From: Nakamurella alba
Lineage (GTDB): Bacteria; Actinomycetota; Actinomycetes; Mycobacteriales; Nakamurellaceae
Reading direction: 5' to 3'
Assembly: GCF_009707545.1 (NCBI RefSeq)
Contig: NZ_WLYK01000005.1
Location: 620,001 to 684,000, forward strand
Length of the DNA: 64,000 nucleotides
The position numbers and the translations under genes were made by a program. The notes beneath the pieces were generated by a model that saw nothing but the letters and a program-made list of their open reading frames with translations, did no database searches and had not been told where the DNA came from. Shown here piece after piece: positions 8,162 through 16,732 of the stretch (within the stretch, counting starts at the first letter, position 1; every line of letters starts with the position of its first letter).

Positions 8162-9649
8162 TCAGCGCTGCAGGATCTCGTGCACCGTCGCCGCGGCGCC
8201 CTTGCCGTCGAGGTCGGCGACGACCTGCCGGTAGGTCGCGACGAAGTCCGGGTGCGCGGCCAGGTCGAGCGCCGCGAACGGGGCGGCGCGGAGGGCGTCG
8301 AGCGGGTCGTCGCTGCGCAGCAGATCGACGTCCGCCTCGCTCAGATGCGGTTCGCTGACCTGGAACTCGCGCCCGAGATCGTCGACGCCACGCAGGTACT
8401 TGCGGAACCCGGCGATGACCAGCGCCTCCCGGGTGGTGTCGCCGCCGGACTCCAGCAGCAGCGCCAGGGTCTTGCGGTGGAAGGTCGGCAGCTTCGACGC
8501 CCCGTCGCCGGCGATCCGCTCCAACTGGTCGCCGATCGAGGGATTGGCGAACCGGACGATCGCGGACTCGGCGTAGTCCTCCGGGACCAGGCCGGGCGGT
8601 GCCTGCACGGTCGGGATGACGTCGCGGCGCAGGAACTGCCGGATGAGCTCGACGGTGTCCGGCTCGGCCATCGCGCGGTCGACGAGCCGGTGCCCGGCCA
8701 GCAGGCTGGGGTAGACGAGGAGCATGTGCGAGGCGTTGAGCATGCGGCCCTTGACCGCCTCGAAGGCGGCGACGTCGTCGCGCAGTTCGGCGCCGACCTG
8801 GTCGAGATCCGGTCGCCCGGCGGGGAACCGGTCCTCCATCACCCACTGGGTGAACGGTTCGGTGGTCACCGGGACCGCGTCGTCGATGCCGGTGCGGTCG
8901 CGGACGGACTGCGCGACGGCGGCCGGGATCGTCGGCGCGATCCGGTCCACCATGCTGTTCGGGAAGGCGACCCGGGCGTCGACCCAGGCGCCGAGGTCCG
9001 GGTCGACGGCGGTGGCGAACCCGACCAGCGCCTTCCGCGTGGTGTCGCCGTTGCTGCGCAGGTTGTCGCAGGACACCACGGTGAACGGCGCCGTACCTGC
9101 GTCCCGCCGTCGGCGCAGTGCCTCGGTCAGGTATCCGAAGACGGTGACCGGAGCCTCCGGCGACCCGAGATCGTGCTGCACGTCGGGGTTCTGCAGGTCG
9201 AACTCGCCGGTCACCTCGTCGATGTTGTAGCCGCCCTCGGTGACCGTCAGCGAGACGATCCGGATGGCCGGGGACGCCAGCAGGTCCAGGACCCTGCCCG
9301 GATCGCCGGGTGCGTGCAGGTAGTCGATCATCGCGCCGATGACCCGGGTCTGCGGCTCGCCGTCGGCGGCCTGCACGGTGACGGTGTACAGGTGGTCCTG
9401 GGCGGCGAACGCGGCCGCCTTCGCCTGGCCGGAGGCGGAGTTCGTCAGGCCGATCCCGATGATGCCCCAGTCGGACTGGCCGGGCCGGTGCAGGCAGTCG
9501 TCGACGTAGATCGCCTCGTGCACCCGGAAGAAGTTGCCGACGCCGATGTGCGCGATGCCGGGGGTGACGGCCGCACGGTCGTAGCCGAATCCTCTTACGT
9601 CCGGCCGGGTGTCGCCGAGATCGGTGATGGCGACCAGGTCCTGCGTCAT
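8162..9649 (-). CDS. Mannitol dehydrogenase family NAD(P)-dependent polyol/uronate oxidoreductase
   Basis: A 495-aa long-chain polyol-specific dehydrogenase. The nucleotide-binding motif HIGVGNFFRVHEA is near residue 35. The catalytic signature of the family is present as K-GRML-N-AS-H (Lys, Asn, His). These enzymes interconvert a polyol (mannitol, arabitol, sorbitol) and its ketose, or fructuronate and mannonate; length and context favour a polyol. AAGGAG precedes the ATG at 9649; a longer frame reaching 9769 lacks family similarity. It is the last gene of the polyol regulon and seems to have its own upstream region, with five 14-bp repeats and a hairpin separating it from the SIS gene. Confidence 0.85.
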   Translation of the reverse strand: MTQDLVAITDLGDTRPDVRGFGYDRAAVTPGIAHIGVGNFFRVHEAIYVDDCLHRPGQSDWGIIGIGLTNSASGQAKAAAFAAQDHLYTVTVQAADGEPQTRVIGAMIDYLHAPGDPGRVLDLLASPAIRIVSLTVTEGGYNIDEVTGEFDLQNPDVQHDLGSPEAPVTVFGYLTEALRRRRDAGTAPFTVVSCDNLRSNGDTTRKALVGFATAVDPDLGAWVDARVAFPNSMVDRIAPTIPAAVAQSVRDRTGIDDAVPVTTEPFTQWVMEDRFPAGRPDLDQVGAELRDDVAAFEAVKGRMLNASHMLLVYPSLLAGHRLVDRAMAEPDTVELIRQFLRRDVIPTVQAPPGLVPEDYAESAIVRFANPSIGDQLERIAGDGASKLPTFHRKTLALLLESGGDTTREALVIAGFRKYLRGVDDLGREFQVSEPHLSEADVDLLRSDDPLDALRAAPFAALDLAAHPDFVATYRQVVADLDGKGAAATVHEILQR

Positions 9650-9763
9650 GTGCTCCGGGCTCCTTCGTCGTGGTGCTGCCTGCTGCTCGGTCCCGACCGC
9701 TCGCCGGCTGACTCGAGGGTCGGGGGACCATTCCACCACCGCCGCGGTCGTGCGGTGCCGACG

Positions 9764-9833
9764 ACCCACCCGGAACGACCCGCCCGGAGCGACCCGTCCG
9801 GAGCGACCCGTCCGGAAGGACCCACCCGGAACG
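9764..9833. repeat. Five tandem 14-bp repeats upstream of the mannitol-type dehydrogenase gene
   Basis: The unit ACCC(G/A)(C/T)CCGGA(G/A)(C/G)G is repeated five times without gaps (starts at 9764, 9778, 9792, 9806, 9820). The array ends 3 bp before the hairpin at 9837-9871 and lies 115 bp upstream of the dehydrogenase start. It could be a cluster of regulator sites or a simple replication-slippage product. Confidence 0.85.
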
Positions 9834-9836
9834 ACA

Positions 9837-9871
9837 ACGACGGACCACCCCGGGCAAGGGAGGTCCGTCGT
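9837..9871 (-). terminator. Hairpin between the SIS and dehydrogenase genes
   Basis: A perfect 10-bp stem (ACGACGGACC with GGTCCGTCGT) encloses a 15-nt loop, 54 bp after the stop of the SIS gene in its direction of transcription. There is no clear T-run, so it may be a partial terminator or an mRNA-processing hairpin rather than a strong stop. Confidence 0.5.
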
Positions 9872-9925
9872 CGTCTCACGGGTGAACGGGTGGGACCGGA
9901 GCCGTGCGCAACGGTCCCGGCCGGA

Positions 9926-10486
9926 TCACTCGAGGTTGGTGTGGCGCGCGCGCATGAGCTCCGGCGACTCCTGCCGCAGGCCGCGCACCCGGTTGGTGAT
10001 GAGGTCGACCATCACGAACATGGCGATCTCGTAGCCGCTGCCCATCGGCAGCACGGCGGCCGAACCGCCGTCGTTCGCCATGGTCTGGGCGTTGATGACG
10101 ACGACCCGGTCGGCCAGGTCGGCCGGCGACTCGTCGGGCTGGGCGGTCAGGTAGAGGATCTTCGCCCCGGCCTTCTTCGCCACCCCGGCCAGCGCCTGCA
10201 CGGTGGAGATGTTGCCCGGCCCGCAGGACAGGATGACCAGATCGCCCGGTCCCGCTGCGGGGCAGGTCATCTCGCCGATGTAGTGGGCGTCCATGCCGGC
10301 GTGGAAGAGCCGCATGACCAGCCCGCGCATGACCAGACCCTCACGGCCGCCGGCGTAGGCGGCGATGACCTTGGCTTCCGCGATGTCCTGTGCGATCGCA
10401 TCCAGGGTCGCGGTGTCGACACTGTTGACGGCGACGGCGATCTCGTCGATCGCTCCGGCGCGGTCGTCGGTGGTGGGTTGCACCAT
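9926..10486 (-). CDS. SIS-domain sugar isomerase, 6-phospho-3-hexuloisomerase-like
   Basis: A 186-aa single SIS domain, the usual size of HxlB/PHI proteins. Recognisable blocks are VMRGLVMRLFHAGMDAHYIGEM, the region after the PHI-type TPAxxxGD (here CPAAGPGDLVIL), and AGAKILYLTAQPDSP-like residues near 110 (actually LTAQPDESPADLAD). The SIS signature SGSGET is replaced by SCGPGNIS, so the active site may be altered. PHI converts 3-hexulose 6-phosphate to fructose 6-phosphate in the RuMP pathway, but there is no hexulose-phosphate synthase nearby. In this regulon it may isomerise a sugar (phosphate) made by the dehydrogenases. GAAGGA precedes the ATG. Confidence 0.75.
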   Translation of the reverse strand: MVQPTTDDRAGAIDEIAVAVNSVDTATLDAIAQDIAEAKVIAAYAGGREGLVMRGLVMRLFHAGMDAHYIGEMTCPAAGPGDLVILSCGPGNISTVQALAGVAKKAGAKILYLTAQPDESPADLADRVVVINAQTMANDGGSAAVLPMGSGYEIAMFVMVDLITNRVRGLRQESPELMRARHTNLE

Positions 10487-10557
10487 GGGTGGTTCCTTCG
10501 GGTCTGTCGATGGGGTGAGGTGCCAGTGGTTCGGCGGTGGTTCGGTGCGGCTGCGGG

Positions 10558-11325
10558 TCAGTGCAGGATGTAGCCGCCGTCGATGACCACCACGGAGCCG
10601 GTCATGAAGGCGGAGGCCTCGGAGGCCATGTAGATGAGCGTGGGGGCGATCTCGTCCGGCAGGGCGTAGCGCTGCATCGGGGCGTCGTCGATCCAGCGCA
10701 CCTTGAAGTGCGGCTCGTCGACCGGGGCCATCTCGGTCTTCACGTAGCCCGGGGCGAGGGCGTTGACCCGGATGTTGAACGGCGCCCACTCGGCGGCCAG
10801 CGACTTGGTGAGCTGGTGCACCGCGGCCTTGGACGCGTTGTAGGCCGGCTGCCACTGCGGCCGGTTCACGATGATCGAACTGATCGAGCCGATGTTGATG
10901 ATGTTGCCGCCGCCGGCCTCCTTCATGTGCGCGCCGACGACCTGGGTGAGCCGCCAGAGCGACCGCAGGTTCACGTCGAAGACCTGGTCCCACTCGGCGT
11001 CCGGCACGTCGAGAGCCGGCTTGTGGATGGAGATCCCGGCGTTGTTCAGCAGGATGTCGACGCCACCCAGCCGCTCGACCGCACCGGCGAGTGCGGCGGC
11101 GGGACCTTCGGGGGCGGTGATGTCGACCTCGAACGCCTGCACCGACAGGCCCTCGCCGGTGAGGGTGGCGACCGCGGCGGCGTTGCGCTCGGCGTCGCGG
11201 GAGACGAAGACGACGTCGGCGCCGGCCTCGGCCAGCCCGCGGACGAACGCCAGTCCCAGCCCGCGGTTGCCGCCGGTGACCAGCGCCCGCTTGCCGGCGA
11301 GGGAGAAGGTGTCGAGAACGCTCAT
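10558..11325 (-). CDS. SDR-family polyol/sugar dehydrogenase
   Basis: A 255-aa classical SDR. It has TGGNRGLG (about residues 18-25), NNAG (about 92-95), the catalytic Ser in INIGSISS, Y-N-A-S-K, and the APGYVKTEM loop that follows the active site. The size and the C-terminal MTGSVVVIDGGY match sugar-alcohol and gluconate SDRs. It follows the two permease genes on the same strand, with 106 bp between. It probably oxidises the imported polyol or reduces a ketose intermediate; the substrate is not determinable. Confidence 0.85.
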   Translation of the reverse strand: MSVLDTFSLAGKRALVTGGNRGLGLAFVRGLAEAGADVVFVSRDAERNAAAVATLTGEGLSVQAFEVDITAPEGPAAALAGAVERLGGVDILLNNAGISIHKPALDVPDAEWDQVFDVNLRSLWRLTQVVGAHMKEAGGGNIINIGSISSIIVNRPQWQPAYNASKAAVHQLTKSLAAEWAPFNIRVNALAPGYVKTEMAPVDEPHFKVRWIDDAPMQRYALPDEIAPTLIYMASEASAFMTGSVVVIDGGYILH

Positions 11326-11431
11326 GACTGTGGCTCTTTCCTGATCGGTACGTCGTCGGACTGCGAACTGTTGGTCTGCGGAGTGGTATTCGGGACGGTG
11401 CGGTGCGAGGTCGGGCGGTGACCGGCGGGGG

Positions 11432-12532
11432 TCACCGGGCCCCTCCGTATCTTCGCTGGGTCAGGCCGTTCAGCAAGGCGGCGAGGATCAGTACGACGCC
11501 CAGGGCCAGCAGCTGGAATTGGGTGCCGGCGTTGCCGGTGAAGGCCAGGATGATCCCGGCGTTCAGCCAGACGATCAGCACGGTGGCCAGCACGACGCCG
11601 GCGATCCGGCCGATGCCGCCGGTGATGGCGACACCGCCGAGCACGGCGATGGTGATGGCGGGCAGTGCCATGCCGCTGCCGGAGGTGCCGGCATCCGGCC
11701 GGGCGGAGGCGAACTGGGCGGTGACGTACACCGCGACCAGCCCGGAGAGCACGCCGGAGATGATGTAGGCGCGCATCCGGGTGCCCGCCACGTTGACCCC
11801 GGCGTGCCGGGCGGCGACGTCGTTGGTGCCGATCGCGTAGAGCCGGCGGCCGTAGGTGCCGCGGGCGAGCACCAGCCAGAGCACAACGAGCACCGGCAGC
11901 AGGAAGGTGAACACGCCGAGCGGCACGTCCGGCACGTAGTCGCCGATGACCGGGATCGAGGTGGAGGAGGTCAGCGAGTAGAGGTCCTGGATCTCCGGGC
12001 TGTTGATCGGCTTCTGGCCGTTGATCACCAGCGCGATGGACTTGTACGCGTAGTAGGTGGCGAGGGTGGCGATCAGCGCCGGGAAGCCGATCCGGGCGAC
12101 CAGCAGGCCGTTGACCGCGCCGAGCACGCCGCCGGCGATCATCGCGTAGATCACCGAGATCCACAGCGGCCAGCCCCACTGCCCGTAGGCGAAGCCGAAC
12201 AGCATGCCGACCAGCGAGACGATCGCACCGACGGAGAGGTCGATACCGCCGCGCCCGGAGACGATGACCACCAGCTGTGCCAGGCCGAGCAGGGCGAGCG
12301 GTACCGCGTCGATGAGAGCGGCGGACAGGTAGTCGGTGTCGTAGTCGGCGGTGAGGTAACCGTTGGCGCCCATGGTCATCAGCACGCCGACGACCAGCAC
12401 GATGAGCACGACCAGCAGCACGATGCGCTGGGTCAGCACGGCCTGCAGCAGGCGGTCGGCGACGGACCTCCCGGCGGGTGCGGTGGCCGGAGCGCTCGGG
12501 CCGGACGCCGCCGGCTTCGTCTCGGTGCTCAT
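11432..12532 (-). CDS. Sugar ABC transporter permease (CUT2, RbsC-like), second permease
   Basis: A 366-aa inner-membrane permease of the branched-chain/ribose type, with about 8-10 membrane segments and the family signatures GGIDLSVGAIVSLVGM and AITGGIGRIAGVV. The ATG at 12532 overlaps the stop of the first permease gene (ATGA). The two permeases presumably form a heterodimer with the dual-cassette ATPase at 13563-15074. A Thr/Ala/Pro-rich 25-residue tail precedes the first membrane helix. Confidence 0.9.
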   Translation of the reverse strand: MSTETKPAASGPSAPATAPAGRSVADRLLQAVLTQRIVLLVVLIVLVVGVLMTMGANGYLTADYDTDYLSAALIDAVPLALLGLAQLVVIVSGRGGIDLSVGAIVSLVGMLFGFAYGQWGWPLWISVIYAMIAGGVLGAVNGLLVARIGFPALIATLATYYAYKSIALVINGQKPINSPEIQDLYSLTSSTSIPVIGDYVPDVPLGVFTFLLPVLVVLWLVLARGTYGRRLYAIGTNDVAARHAGVNVAGTRMRAYIISGVLSGLVAVYVTAQFASARPDAGTSGSGMALPAITIAVLGGVAITGGIGRIAGVVLATVLIVWLNAGIILAFTGNAGTQFQLLALGVVLILAALLNGLTQRRYGGAR

Positions 12533-13566
12533 GTCGCTCCCTTGGTGCTGCGGTTCTTGCTGCGCTGCCGGATGAGGTCGGTGCCGACCGCGATCACGAT
12601 GAACAGGCCGACGAACAGGTCGGACAGCTGCGAGGGCCAACCCAGTTGCGTCACACCGGATTTCACCGTCTGCACCAGCAGCGCGCCGAGCAGGGTGCCC
12701 AGCACGGAGCCACGGCCGCCCATGATCGAGGTGCCACCGATGACCACCGCGGCGATCACCGCGAGTTCCTGGCCGGTGCCGACGGACTGGTCCAGGCTGG
12801 AGGTGCCCTTGGCGATGGTGAACACCGAGGCGAGGCCGATCAGCAGCCCGGTGACGACGTAGGCCAGCAGTACCCGCCGCTGCACCCGGACGCCGGCCAG
12901 CCGGGCGGCGACCGGGTCGCCGCCGATGGCGAAGAAATGCCGGCCGCCGCGGGTGTGTCGCAGGTACCACCAGGCGACGGCGGTGAGCAGCACGGTGATC
13001 ACGAAGCTGTGCGGCAACCCGAAGGTGCGGCCGTCGACGCCGCGGCCGAACCAGGTGAGCGTGTCGGGCATCCCGCTGATCGGGGCGGAGTCGAAGATCT
13101 GCAGGCCGAGGAACTGGAAGAGGTTCGCCGTGCCGAAGGTGATGATGATGGCGTGCACTCGCCCGTAGGCGATGAGCAGGCCGTTGACCACACCGAGCAG
13201 CGCCCCGGTCACCAGTGCGACGAGCACGCACATGATCAGCGAGAGACCAGCGTCCCGCATGAGTTTCGCCGTCACCACCGAACAGACCATGATGGCGCCG
13301 CCGACCGAGACGTCGATGCCGGCGGTGATGATGACGAACGTCATCCCGATGCCGATCAGCGCGACCGGGGCGACCTCGACCAGCAGTGGGCCGAGGGACC
13401 CGGCGGTGAGGAAAGCGGGGGTGGCGAACCCGAGGATCGCCCACAGCACGACCAGCACGCCGACCAGGACGAACTCGGGCGGGGTGATCGGGTTGGGCAG
13501 GACCCGGCGCCGGGCCCGGACCGGTGGCGCCAGCGGATCGGCGCCCGGATCGATGGTGGTGCTCAT
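12529..13566 (-). CDS. Sugar ABC transporter permease (CUT2, RbsC-like), first permease
   Basis: A 345-aa permease with the signatures TAGIDVSVGGAIMVCSV and GGTSIMGGRGSVLGT. Its ATG overlaps the stop of the ATPase gene (ATGA at 13563-13566) and its stop overlaps the next permease start (12529-12532), so the three genes are translationally coupled. The two permeases differ clearly in sequence, as in RhaP/RhaQ or AI-2 (LsrC/LsrD) type systems. Confidence 0.9.
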   Translation of the reverse strand: MSTTIDPGADPLAPPVRARRRVLPNPITPPEFVLVGVLVVLWAILGFATPAFLTAGSLGPLLVEVAPVALIGIGMTFVIITAGIDVSVGGAIMVCSVVTAKLMRDAGLSLIMCVLVALVTGALLGVVNGLLIAYGRVHAIIITFGTANLFQFLGLQIFDSAPISGMPDTLTWFGRGVDGRTFGLPHSFVITVLLTAVAWWYLRHTRGGRHFFAIGGDPVAARLAGVRVQRRVLLAYVVTGLLIGLASVFTIAKGTSSLDQSVGTGQELAVIAAVVIGGTSIMGGRGSVLGTLLGALLVQTVKSGVTQLGWPSQLSDLFVGLFIVIAVGTDLIRQRSKNRSTKGAT

Positions 13567-15074
13567 GCCGCTCCCTGCTCGCTGTGGTCGCCGGCCGCCG
13601 CGGACAGCACGTCGACCTGGGTGGCCCCCGGACCGAACTCCCGCACCACGGTCCCGGCCCGCACCACGAGCAGCCGGTCGGCGATGCGCAGTGCCTCCGG
13701 CAGGTCCGAGGTGACCACGAGCACTGCGGTGCCCTGGTCGGCGAGATCGGTGATGATGCGGTGGATCTCCTCCTTGGCGCCGACGTCGACGCCCTGGGTC
13801 GGCTCGGCCAGCAGCAGCAGCGTGGGCCGCTCCAGCAGCTGCCGGGCGAGCATCACCTTCTGCGCGTTGCCGCCGGACAGCGAGCCGACCGGGCGGGTCT
13901 CGTCGGGGGCCTTCACCGCGAGCCGGCGCATCAGGTCCTTGGCCGAGGCCCGTTCCTTCGCCCGGTCGACGAACATCCGCCACCGGGAGAGTCGGCCGAG
14001 GTGGCCGATCGAGATGTTGAAGGCGATGGACTGGAAGGAGAACATTCCCTCGACCTTGCGGTTCGCCGGCAGCATGGCGATGCCGTCGCGGGCCGCCTCC
14101 TGCGGGCTGCGCGGTGCGATCGTCCGGCCGGCCAGCACGATCTCGCCGGCGGTGGTGCGCTCCAGACCGTCGATGCACTCGGCGATCTCGCCCGCACCGG
14201 AGCCGATCAGGCCGTACAGGCAGACGATCTCGCCGTGGCCCACGGTCAGGTCGACGTCGTGGAAGTGGCGGTCGCGGGCCAGGCCACGGAGCTCGAGGAC
14301 GGGTGACCCGGCGGGGACCTCACGCACGGGGTGGTCGTCGGAGAGGGCGTCGCCGACCATCAGTTCGGCGATGCGGCGGACCGACAGCTCGCCGATCGGG
14401 TAGGAGCCGACGGTCTGCCCGTCGCGCATGACGGTGACCTCGTCGGCGATCTCGACGAGTTCGTCGAGACGGTGAGAGATGTAGATGACGGCGACACCGT
14501 CCGCGGTGAGGCGGCGGATGACACCGAACAGCACCTGGATCTCGGCGTCGGTGAGGATCGCGGACGGCTCGTCCAGGATCAGGATGCCGCACTTGCCGGA
14601 AATGGCCTTGGCGATGGAGATCTGCTGCTGAGTGGCGACGGAGAGCCGGCCGACGGGCACGGTGGCGAGGTCGGGGGACAGGCCCAGGGTGCCGAGCAGC
14701 TCGACGACCTTCGCGTTCTGCGCGGCCCAATCGACGCGGCCACCGGAGAGCAGCTCGCGGCCGAGGAAGATGTTCTCGGCGACGCTGAGCTCGGCGAAGA
14801 GCTGCGGCTCCTGGTAGACGGTGTTGATCCCGAGGTCGATCGCGTCGACGGTGGTGGCGATGGTGACAGGCTCGCCCTCCCAGAGGATCTCGCCGGTGTC
14901 GGCGGCCTCCGCGCCGGCGATGATCTTGATCAGCGTCGACTTGCCGGCGCCGTTCTCACCGACCAGGGCGTGCACGCGGCCGGGGCGGACGTGGAAGTCG
15001 GCGTTGCGGATCGCGCGGACGCCGCCGTACCGCTTGGAGATGCCGGTCAGCGAGAGCCGGGTGTCGGTCGACAT
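13563..15074 (-). CDS. Sugar ABC transporter dual ATPase (RbsA/XylG type)
   Basis: A 503-aa protein with two ABC cassettes. The first has Walker A GENGAGKSTL (about residues 38-47), the signature region VATQQQISIAKA and Walker B ILILDEPSA. The second has the degenerate P-loop GLIGSGAGE, the signature LSGGNAQKVMLARQ and LLLLAEPTQGVDVG. This split, with a degenerate second Walker A, is normal for CUT2 ATPases. It energises uptake through the two permeases encoded downstream. A 254-bp gap with a hairpin separates it from the binding-protein gene. Confidence 0.92.
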   Translation of the reverse strand: MSTDTRLSLTGISKRYGGVRAIRNADFHVRPGRVHALVGENGAGKSTLIKIIAGAEAADTGEILWEGEPVTIATTVDAIDLGINTVYQEPQLFAELSVAENIFLGRELLSGGRVDWAAQNAKVVELLGTLGLSPDLATVPVGRLSVATQQQISIAKAISGKCGILILDEPSAILTDAEIQVLFGVIRRLTADGVAVIYISHRLDELVEIADEVTVMRDGQTVGSYPIGELSVRRIAELMVGDALSDDHPVREVPAGSPVLELRGLARDRHFHDVDLTVGHGEIVCLYGLIGSGAGEIAECIDGLERTTAGEIVLAGRTIAPRSPQEAARDGIAMLPANRKVEGMFSFQSIAFNISIGHLGRLSRWRMFVDRAKERASAKDLMRRLAVKAPDETRPVGSLSGGNAQKVMLARQLLERPTLLLLAEPTQGVDVGAKEEIHRIITDLADQGTAVLVVTSDLPEALRIADRLLVVRAGTVVREFGPGATQVDVLSAAAGDHSEQGAA

Positions 15075-15224
15075 GGTGCTCCGTTTCTCGGGGTGCTGTT
15101 CTGCTCGGTGCTGCGCTCGGTGCTGCTCGTTGCGGCGCTGCGGCAGCGGGATGCGTGGGAGCGCCGGTGCGCGGGTGACGCCGGGACCGCGCTGCTCGCA
15201 GCCGTTCCCGGGTACGACGACAGA

Positions 15225-15260
15225 GCGCGGTCCGGCCGACCGGGGTCGACCGGACCGCGC
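15225..15260 (-). terminator. Intercistronic hairpin between binding protein and ABC genes
   Basis: An 11-bp perfect stem (GCGCGGTCCGG with CCGGACCGCGC) with a 14-nt loop lies 69 bp after the binding-protein stop. Such hairpins often protect the binding-protein mRNA and reduce read-through into the transporter genes, giving excess binding protein. No T-run is seen. Confidence 0.55.
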
Positions 15261-15328
15261 AACTGTCAGATGTTCACTTCAGGTGGTGCCTGTTGCCGGT
15301 GGCGCGGGTACTGCGCCGCGAGCGGGGA

Positions 15329-16429
15329 TCAGTAGTTGTACTGGTCCACGTTCTCGGTGGTGAAGACCGTCGGGTCACCGAGCAGCAGCATCTTGCTGGC
15401 GGCGTCCCACTTCACGGCCGGCAGCGTCTCGCTGACGTCGTTGGTGGCGGCGAGCTCCTTGCCCTGGGCCAGCTGCTGGCCGGCCCACACGGTCAGGTAG
15501 CCGAGCTGCTCGACGTCCCACAGGATCGAACCCGAGGAGGAGCCGTCCTCCAGGTAGGGCTTCATGGACAGCGGGGTGCCGACGCCGACGGTGAAGATCT
15601 GGCCGATCTTGCCCGCGTCCTTGACGGCCTGGGCGACGCCGACGGCCGAGGTGGTGCACTGGCCGATGAGGCCGGTCAGATCCGGGTTGGCGTTCATCAG
15701 GTCGATCGACATCTGGGTGCCCTTGGCCTGGTCCTCACCCGAGTACACGACGTCGACGAGCTCGGCGTCCGGGTAGTTCGCGGTGACGTAGGCCTTCTCT
15801 GCGTCGATCCAGGAGTTCAGGTTCTCCGCGGTCTCGCCGCAGGACACGATCGCCCACTTGCCCTTGCCGCCCATGGCGTCCAGCAGGGTCTTGGCGGTGG
15901 TGTCGCCGATCCCCTGCGCGGTGGCCTGGTTGACGAAGACCTCGCGCACGGAGTTCGGGGCGTCGGTGTCGGCGGTCATCACCTTGATGCCGGCGTCCTG
16001 GGCCTCCTTCATCAGCGGGGCCATGGAGTCGGGATCGTTCGGGGCGACGACCAGCACGTCGACCTTCTGCTGGATGAACGAGCGGACGATCTGCGACTGC
16101 GCGGCGGCGTCAGCCTGGGTCGGGCCCTGGTACAGCCACTCCACGTCACCGAGGGCCTCGACGGCCTTCTCGGCACCGGTGTTCATCGCCTCGAAGTAGG
16201 GCGAGCCCTGCAGCTTCGGCACGAAGGCGATCTTGATCTTGTCGCCGGTGCCGCCACCCGCGCTCTCGGTGCCCGAGCCGGCCGGCTCGGACCCGGCGGT
16301 GGTGGCCGCCGCCGTGGTGCCGGCGGCGCCGGCATCCGTGGAGTCGTTCTTCTTGGTGCAGGCTCCGGCAACCAGGGCGACGGTGAGCGCCAGGGTCGCC
16401 ACGGCGGCGGAGCGCCGGGAAATCCTCAT
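15329..16429 (-). CDS. Sugar-binding lipoprotein of the ABC transporter (RhaS/LsrB-like)
   Basis: A 366-aa lipoprotein. The signal peptide ends in the lipobox VAGAC (Cys about residue 23), followed by a Ser/Thr/Gly linker to about residue 60. A type-I periplasmic-binding fold follows, starting IKIAFVPKLQGSPYFEAMN with the paired motif VDVLVVAPNDPD. The opening and the QGPTQADA block recall rhamnose- and AI-2-type binding proteins; the true ligand is unknown. AGGAGAA precedes the ATG at 16429. It is the first gene of the minus-strand polyol operon, behind a strong promoter at 16642-16670. Confidence 0.88.
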   Translation of the reverse strand: MRISRRSAAVATLALTVALVAGACTKKNDSTDAGAAGTTAAATTAGSEPAGSGTESAGGGTGDKIKIAFVPKLQGSPYFEAMNTGAEKAVEALGDVEWLYQGPTQADAAAQSQIVRSFIQQKVDVLVVAPNDPDSMAPLMKEAQDAGIKVMTADTDAPNSVREVFVNQATAQGIGDTTAKTLLDAMGGKGKWAIVSCGETAENLNSWIDAEKAYVTANYPDAELVDVVYSGEDQAKGTQMSIDLMNANPDLTGLIGQCTTSAVGVAQAVKDAGKIGQIFTVGVGTPLSMKPYLEDGSSSGSILWDVEQLGYLTVWAGQQLAQGKELAATNDVSETLPAVKWDAASKMLLLGDPTVFTTENVDQYNY

Positions 16430-16610
16430 CGACTTCTCCTCTTGGAGTGGAACGGGTGGAACGGGGACAGGAGCGTCCGCCGCGGTGCAGGCGCATCGCC
16501 GGAGGGGACCGGAGAACACCGCACCGAGGTCGGACCAGTTGTCGCACAGTGGATCCGGTCAGCAGCCGACGCGGGAGGACCGAGGTCGGCCACCCTGCCG
16601 AGCGTTGCAT

Positions 16611-16631
16611 ATTTCGAACCATCGTCCGAAA
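16611..16631. promoter_or_regulatory. Candidate operator for the IclR-type regulators
   Basis: An AT-rich block just downstream of the minus-strand -10 box contains an inverted repeat TTTCG/CGAAA separated by 10 nt, with further CGAAA/ACGAAAC copies adjoining (16627-16641). Its position across the presumed transcription start of the binding-protein gene suits a repressor site. The assignment to the regulators encoded next to it is inference. Confidence 0.4.
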
Positions 16632-16641
16632 AACGAAACGA

Positions 16642-16670
16642 ACGGTAGGGCAGGCGCTGGGCGCTGTCAA
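16642..16670 (-). promoter_or_regulatory. Promoter of the minus-strand polyol transport operon
   Basis: Read on the minus strand, TTGACA (16665-16670) is followed by a 17-bp spacer and TACCGT (16642-16647). This is a near-consensus sigma-A-type promoter, with transcription starting near 16635 and a leader of about 200 nt before the binding-protein gene. Confidence 0.65.
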
Positions 16671-16732
16671 CAGCGGAGGATCGTCTACTGTGACCGCAGT
16701 CGCGCTCAGGACCGGCGGAGAAAGGGGTGACG

